Positions 20,600 through 26,339 of a stretch of DNA of 26,339 nt are shown one piece after another. The stretch lies in NCBI GenBank assembly GCA_032433595.1, contig JASWJB010000463.1, positions 1-26,339 on the forward strand, given 5' to 3'. The stretch is from Conoideocrella luteorostrata (Eukaryota > Ascomycota > Sordariomycetes > Hypocreales > Clavicipitaceae). The notes under the pieces were generated by a model. It made no database searches, was not told where the DNA came from, and saw only the letters and a list, made by a program, of their open reading frames with translations. Position 1 is the stretch's first letter, and every line of letters starts with the position of its first letter. A program made the translations under genes and the position numbers.

Positions 20600-20900
20600 A
20601 ATGTAATGTAATGAGAAGGTGTGCCCACTACACCAATAAATCAAAAAGATTCACCAGTGCAAGCAGCTGCTTGTACTGCGCCTTACACTTGCTTATAAGG
20701 CCTATGCCACAGTGAGCCGCTCTGGGCCACAGCGCCTTACATATAAATAAAACAAAACTTTTAAAATTAAAATTAAAATATCTAAATATTTAATAATATT
20801 ATTTAAGCTTATTAATATACTTATCATATTTTAGAAAATAAAATCAATAATGTATGTGATGGATTGATCCCACAGGGGCTAAAGCGGTGCTAGCGCTACG
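20600..20900. mobile_element. Possible remnant of a non-autonomous transposable element
   Basis: A GC-balanced segment with a perfect 14-bp palindrome (CAAGCAGCTGCTTG near 20659-20672) and two copies of GCGCCTTACA (near 20678 and 20731) is followed abruptly by about 100 bases of almost pure A/T (20746-20850). GC-balanced DNA then resumes. I found no matching terminal inverted repeat or target-site duplication, so the element type and its ends are unknown. Confidence 0.3.
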
Positions 20901-21280
20901 CCGTCCGGGTGAAGTGGCAAAAGGATACGTATTGAACATGTTGCCCACAACAAGCCTTAATCTCTGACCTCCTAAAGATTTGGTCCTCTCCTCTCTGCTT
21001 ATGCTCGTCGCTACCCCGCAGCGAAGAGTTTGCTAGCTGCATGATACTCTCCCTCCAGTAGCCTTAGGTGCATCACTAGTTCCGCGGGGATCGCTGAATG
21101 CCCTCACAGGTGGTGGTCTCTGTCAATAGGTTCCACTGCATGCATATGCTAGGCACAGCCTAGACCATGACGCTTTTAATAATACTTCCTTCTGATTGTA
21201 TATATATATATATAATAAATCTAGAACTAATAAGTATAGCACGCTTTGTAAGCTACTTAGTATAGCTACTGATGTGATTT

Positions 21281-21714
21281 CTATAGCACAATAACTGAGC
21301 AGGAAATTAAGCTAACTACTACCACATAGCAGTTAAAGACTAGGCGTTGCTCCTCTCCATGTTGCCGTTCAGCCTCCTCGTATAGACGGCCAAGTTCTTC
21401 AAGCTTATTTGTTGACATGCTAACGGGTGGCTTGTTATTTGCAGTAGAAGAAGCAAGCCGTATTACGTGCTGGGTTCGTCTAGTGGGATGCCAGATCCTG
21501 CACGTGTGTTGTTGAATTGGGATACGTGATACAAGGTGACAAGGGCATGAGTGAACACAGAATAAATCACAATAACACGATCCTGAGATAGGGGGAACCG
21601 CGAGCCGGCCACGGGAGGAGACGAGGACTCGAGTCCGGACAGCCTGTACTGTATATTTAGCAACAGCAGTGACTGCAAGGCCTCGTGGCTGCTGCGAAAC
21701 AAAGCAGCGTACAA
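21281..21714 (-). pseudogene. Frameshifted relic of a fungal hypothetical protein
   Basis: Two minus-strand frames follow each other. The first (21714-21463) ends RAGSGIPLDEPST-stop. The second, overlapping one, continues QHVIRLASSTANNKPPVSM and a charged helix (LEELGRLYEEAERQHGEEQ) to TAG 21283-21281. I recall uncharacterised ascomycete proteins in which a segment like the first leads directly into one like the second, followed by a long Glu/Arg-rich coiled coil. Here a frameshift separates them near 21470 and the coiled coil breaks off after about 20 residues into unrelated sequence near 21330. The family assignment rests on memory of the pattern, not on a search. Confidence 0.4.
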
Positions 21715-23677
21715 AATGCCGCGCGCGATGCGTGGTTCTCAGCTCGGGTTGTGGCCAGGAAGGCGGGGAGACCTTGTGGTTGCCCCAGTCAAGAATTGCC
21801 GTGTACTAACTAGTGTACGGAGTACACAGCCCATGCACCGCCCATTCTTGCGACTCGCACGCCAAGTGAGGCAGCAACTCTTTGGTAGTGGGGGTGCGCT
21901 ACTCAGTAATGATACCCATGACGAGACTTGCCACGCGTCGCAGGGAGAAGAACTGCACTTAAACGAGTGTTCAATGTAATCCGTACTCCTCCCTGTTGTC
22001 CGCCATCTTCATTTCTTGACCCTGACTTCACAGTGAACCCTATTTTGCGCCCACAGCGACACTTACAATGGAAATGCCGATTACTCAACAGCCGCCCTCG
22101 GATAAGGCCGGCGTCAAAGACTCTGCCATTCGCCATCTGCGGATTACGATCAAGGGTCTAAAGCGCTTTTTACTGCAAGCTCAAAAGCTCGGCTGCGCAT
22201 AGTGTGACCTCGATAAATCTGATATTTGAGCAATGTGCAACCCCAACAAGCACGGTTTTGGTGTTGAGATACTCAAGATTGCTGTTCCGACCACTGCCCA
22301 CCAAACTTGATGCGAGTGGCTTCGAATCAATTTTAAGTTCTGGCAGTTTTTGTCGTTCAGAGGGCTCAGAGGCCGAGCATTCTCCAGCAGCCGCCGTTGC
22401 ACAGGATCCATTTTGCAACATGGCCAGTCATCCACGCTGAACATGCCATGTACGTCTTGGCTGGTACTTAGCTGCCCGAAACCACATCAAGAGGAAGTCG
22501 TTTTCCATTCCTTCCCCCGACATCACGGTTCGACGCTATTACCGACGACTCCAAAACCTAGAATCCGACCGATTGATCTCTATCCTGTCTCCCGTTGCAT
22601 CTCCAAGTGAGAGCAACGGCATGGTTATGTGTCGAATTTGGTATCTTCACGACATCAAAACATGGCAGATTCGAGTACAGGAACGCGCAATAAATTTTGA
22701 CAGATCAATTGACTCATAATGTATTCGCTAACTATCTAAGCGAGAATGACCCGGTATTATGTGTGCCGAATCTGATATCCATGAATGGCTGTTTAAGATT
22801 AGCGTTGCGTTTTCTGCGCTGGGCTTCCCTCCCAGCCTGTCGTCTTTAGACGGTGCTTTGATATATAATTTAATGCTGTGACGACGGTCTGAGATTGATG
22901 TACGGCCCACCTGTGGCTTACCCCATGTACGTACTGCTCTGTGCCGGGCACAATTACCTCTCCGACATAACTAAATGTTTGATAATTAAATACACAAAGT
23001 TGGGAGCTTTCATCGCACCCGCATGGACCAGATTCCAAGCGAATCCGCCTTCCATACTTCCTTGCAATTTCTATCTAAAGTAAATTTTTGGAGAAAGAAA
23101 AAAAAAATATAGAGCGCTTGTGGAATACTTTCGAATAGAATTCACTGAAGAGTCACCCTCTGCAGGTTTAATTTGTGAATCTCTGTAATATCTCTAGTCA
23201 GACACGCATTGATTCTTGCGTCCAATCAACTTGGCTTCGTGCATGTCAGGGTCCTCGGTCTTTGGTTCGGCGCGATAAGATAAGCCACGCTTGGCTGGCC
23301 GTTGTCACAGCAACAGCCCCTCTCATAAACAATCCACTAGTCTACCCGTCGAGCTAGTTGCGGTAAGTTGTTTTACCATTTCCATCTTGTCTTATTAAAA
23401 CAATGTTACTATTCTCTTCTCGCATCCCGCTATAATATTGCTTGGTTCACGCTCCGAGCGGTGTTCTCCCGCCTTTTCTTCTTTTTTCGCCGCTCACCTT
23501 TCATTCGGCTTTTTTTTTTTTTAGTTTATTCTGTTCGGGGGGTTCAAGGGCACGCTCATACCTGCTGGAGGCTCGTGGTGCTAACAGTGCGGCGTTCGTC
23601 TGTGGCTTTTGCTAATATAACGGTTCTGGAAGAACCAGACTGTTTTGGCTTCCTAACGTGCGGCGGCGGCACCGGCA
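21715..23677. other. Intergenic region and upstream sequence of the GBD/FH3 gene
   Basis: About 2 kb without a recognised gene. It contains a 15-bp imperfect palindrome with TACGGAGTAC (21813-21827) and several overlapping short frames without family features. Towards the right, pyrimidine-rich runs near 23470-23525 are typical of a fungal promoter or 5' UTR for the gene that starts at 23678. Confidence 0.55.
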
Positions 23678-26171
23678 ATGGCAACGGGCAATAACGGTCA
23701 CCATCCCACCCAAGAAAGCTTCTACCAGCCTAATCCCTCTTCTTTTATTCCGCTGTTCCACCGTGGACAACCTTCCGGCGGCAGTGTCATTCCATCTACA
23801 CCTCTCGCTGACAGTCGACAGCTGTGGCCAGAAGACAACATGGTCGGCCAGTTCGTCCGGAACAACCCAGGAGCATTGGGCGAGCTGCAGCAAAACCACC
23901 AGGAATCGGCTCCTCGTTCTCCACGGAAGAGTCGAGATGAAGGCCGGGACGATTCACGAAGTGGTGCACGGTCACCCACCAAGTCGGCACTGGGCAAACT
24001 GCCATTTCGATCCAATGGCGAAAAGGAATTCGCACGAATGGCTAAATCTCGAGATGTATCCCCCCAGAAGCCTAAAAAGACAAAATCCGGTACCAACCTG
24101 GCGGGGTTGTTGTCCCGTCCTAAATCGCTGAAAAATCTCTACAAAATGGCGACAGATGAAGAGAACAGAGCAAAAGACAAAGAGAACTTGACCCCAGACG
24201 GTGCTCTGAACAGTGAGCAGCCACCGCCAATCTTTGCCCAATTTACCTCTGAGAGGAGCGCTGTACGGCAAGAGAACACCTCAGGGCTATCAGCGGCCAA
24301 AGAGCGACCAAAGTCGGTTCAAGTTCCCAGGCCGTCGACTGAACATGGCCATGTATCATCACCCTCCAAGACGCAAAGCCGTGCTGCAAGGCCCGTGTCT
24401 GTACTCCCGGACCAGACATCTCGCGGCAAATTCTTCAGCGGCTTTGGCCACAATCGTTCGAAATCAACTGTCTCAGGTCCTACGCGAGGTCTCCCCGAGT
24501 TACAGATTGACCCCAAGGATATTGACCAACAACTAGAGGCTCTTCTAGATCGTCGAAATATCCCAGACAACCAGCGTTACAAGATGCGCAATCTTAATGA
24601 TACGATCAAGCTCGAGTTTATTCGACAGGATTATGCTGAAATGCAGGCCTCAAAAATGGATCGACCAGGAACTACGGGAACCACGGGAACAACAAGCGGC
24701 ACTATGACCAATGATCAAGCTGGAAGTAGCAGCGCGAATAGTCCCACTGGCGAGGAAGAACGGCCAAAACGCAGTCGGGGGAGAAGCTTTACGTTTTCCA
24801 GAGGGAAAAAGGACCCCAGCTCGCCAACCAAGAAGTCCAAAGGTGAGGGGACTCTCGGCCGACATTTCAGGAGCAGGTCGACGGACAGTGTCGCATCCGA
24901 TTCCAGGCCTTCTTCTTCTGGCCAGTCTGTTGGAACCAGCTTCCTATCCAAGATCAAAACGCAGCATGGCCCATCCGATTACGTTGCGTATCTGAGAAAG
25001 GTCCAGCAGCCAGAACTTGTCGAAGTAGGTAAGCTACACAAGCTGCGGCTCTTGCTCCGCAATGAAACTGTCGCTTGGATTGAGGACTTTATTCACCAAG
25101 GCGGCATGCATGAGATTGTTGGTCTGCTGAACCGAATCATGGAGGTTGAGTGGAGGTATGTTTTGCATAAATGTGGTTGTATTGCTGTAGATCAGATGCT
25201 AATTGGTATACAGAGAGGAACACGAAGATGCTTTGTTGCACGAAAATTTGTTGTGCCTTAAAGGCCTTTCCACTACTGCCAAAGCAATGGAGTATCTCCA
25301 CTCCGTTCAGGCAGACCTGTTTCCTAAACTTTTGCACCTGCTTTTTGATCCGGAGAAAAAGGGACCTAGCGAATTCACCACGCGAAACATCATCACCTCG
25401 GTTCTCCTCACATACATAGAGTCAGCTGTTCCGGTGGAGCGGATGATTCGAGCCAAGAATATTCTGGGTCACCTTCGCGACAAGGACGGGAAAGATGATG
25501 AGCGTCCACTTCCGTTCGTACTGGACATGAGACGGGAACGGCCGTATCGCGTCTGGTGTAAGGAAGTTGTGTCGGTGACCAAAGAAGTCTTCTGGATCTT
25601 CCTGCACAGCCTGAATGTCGTTGCCCTACCCAGTGACAAGAGTCAGCGGCATGGTGCAATTAGCCAAGACATCCACATCTCAAACCCCGATGCCAATGGT
25701 CCATTTGGGTACATGCTCTGTAACTTTCCCCAGGAGCGTCCACCAGTTCCTGCTGCACCGTACGTCGGGGGCGTCGAGTGGGACGCCACGAATTACTTGG
25801 CGTCCCATCTTGATCTCATGAACGCCATAATTGCTTGTACGCCGACATCGGCAGAACGCAACCAGCTCCGTTCCGAGTTTCGCATCTCGGGCTGGGAGAG
25901 ATGTCTCGGAGGCAGCCTCCGGATATGCAAGGAGAAGTTTTACGGTAGCGTACATATCGCCTTGCGAACCTGGGTTGCCGCCGCAGCCCAGGATGGCTGG
26001 GATGTCAAGGATGTTCGTTTCGGCCCAGCTCCTGAAATGAAATCTCCCAAGAAGACTGGTGGTGGTGGAAAGCCCAAGATTGAACCGGCGCCCAAGCTGG
26101 ATTTTCCCGAGCTTAACCGTGGTCCTGATGAGCAGGCAGCAGGTGGTGCCAGGGATTATGCATGGCTGTGA
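23678..26171 (+). CDS. Formin-type GBD/FH3 domain protein lacking FH1/FH2
   Basis: Two exons: 23678-25155 and 25214-26171, with a 58-nt intron (donor GTATGT, acceptor ACAG, phase kept: EWR|EEHED). The product is 811 residues. Residues 1 to about 270 are polar and likely disordered, with many SP/TP sites, basic patches and a KEN sequence near 167. From about 277 a segment (DPKDIDQQLEALLDRR, then NIPDNQRYKMRNL) matches the start of the Rho-GTPase-binding domain of diaphanous-type formins. A Ser/Gly/Thr-rich linker (about 335-420) interrupts it. From about 429 the armadillo-like GBD/FH3 part follows (YVAYLRKVQ, then NETVAWIEDFIHQGG, then LKGLSTTAKAMEYL) and runs to about 720. A Lys/Pro/Gly-rich tail ends at TGA 26169-26171. 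No FH1 proline tracts or FH2 actin-nucleating domain follow. By family it would bind a Rho-type GTPase at sites of polar growth or septation, probably without nucleating actin itself. Confidence 0.88.
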
Positions 26172-26339
26172 TGACATCAGTCCCAGCGAAGAATGACAAC
26201 AGAGCGGCACGTTTATAACCAAAGCGGCGTCGTGGTCTCGTTGCATCAGTACAACAGTGGCAAGGAAAGGACAAAACTTGTGTTTTGGGATCTTCAGTCA
26301 CTCCTTTTGCATTTGCATACATGACATGTTTCCTTTTTT

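Noticed and set aside
20866..20930. Segment with GATTGATCCCACA and stem-like GC pairs that looked tRNA-like.
   Set aside because: No proper B box, acceptor stem or anticodon arm could be folded by eye.
22170..22444. MDPVQRRLLE on the minus strand, resembling the DPQQRLLLE motif of polyketide ketosynthases.
   Set aside because: Only about ten residues match. The residues before and after do not follow the ketosynthase pattern, so it is most likely chance.
22728..23083. Short overlapping frames on both strands near 22.7-23.1 kb.
   Set aside because: No family features and no consistent strand or splice pattern.

Overview
This window looks like nuclear DNA of a filamentous ascomycete (Pezizomycotina). 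The evidence is short introns of 53-113 nt with GT..AG ends and CTAAC/CTGAC-type branch sites, typical fungal protein families, and repeated copies of the 9-mer TACGGAGTA, which I associate with such genomes. A hypocrealean or eurotialean species is plausible, but I cannot place it further. No RNA gene, CRISPR array or intact transposase was recognised.

Layout. The left edge holds the last exon of an intradiol ring-cleavage dioxygenase (+). About 3.5 kb without a convincing gene follows, apart from a possible decayed reading frame on the minus strand. From 3.8 to 15 kb the window is gene-rich: a PAP2-type lipid phosphate phosphatase (+, 3818-4969), a two-exon DHA1/Qdr-like MFS transporter (-, 5269-7022), a four-exon Ftr1-type iron permease (+, 8891-10110), a five-exon secreted and probably GPI-anchored protein built of two internal repeats (-, 10933-12492), and a six-exon second DHA1/Qdr-like transporter (-, 13100-14999). 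Exon borders were derived by hand; reading phases close at every junction.

From about 15.7 to 21.7 kb the window is a decayed, partly AT-rich stretch. It holds the C-terminal part of a type I membrane protein (-) whose gene carries a 161-bp tandem duplication across an intron, a calcineurin-like phosphoesterase pseudogene (-) with frameshifts and stops, a coiled-coil relic (-), an AT-rich block with transposon-like features, and a frameshifted relic of a fungal hypothetical protein (-). Several stops can be explained as CAA to TAA or TGG to TGA changes, the pattern expected from repeat-induced point mutation (RIP).

The right edge returns to conserved sequence: a two-exon protein with formin-type GBD/FH3 regions but no FH1/FH2 (+, 23678-26171).

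How the genes might work together: five neighbouring genes encode membrane or cell-surface proteins (lipid phosphatase, two exporters, iron permease, GPI protein). A shared role at the cell surface, for example iron handling and efflux, is possible but is inference from position only. The usual multicopper oxidase partner of Ftr1 is not in the window.
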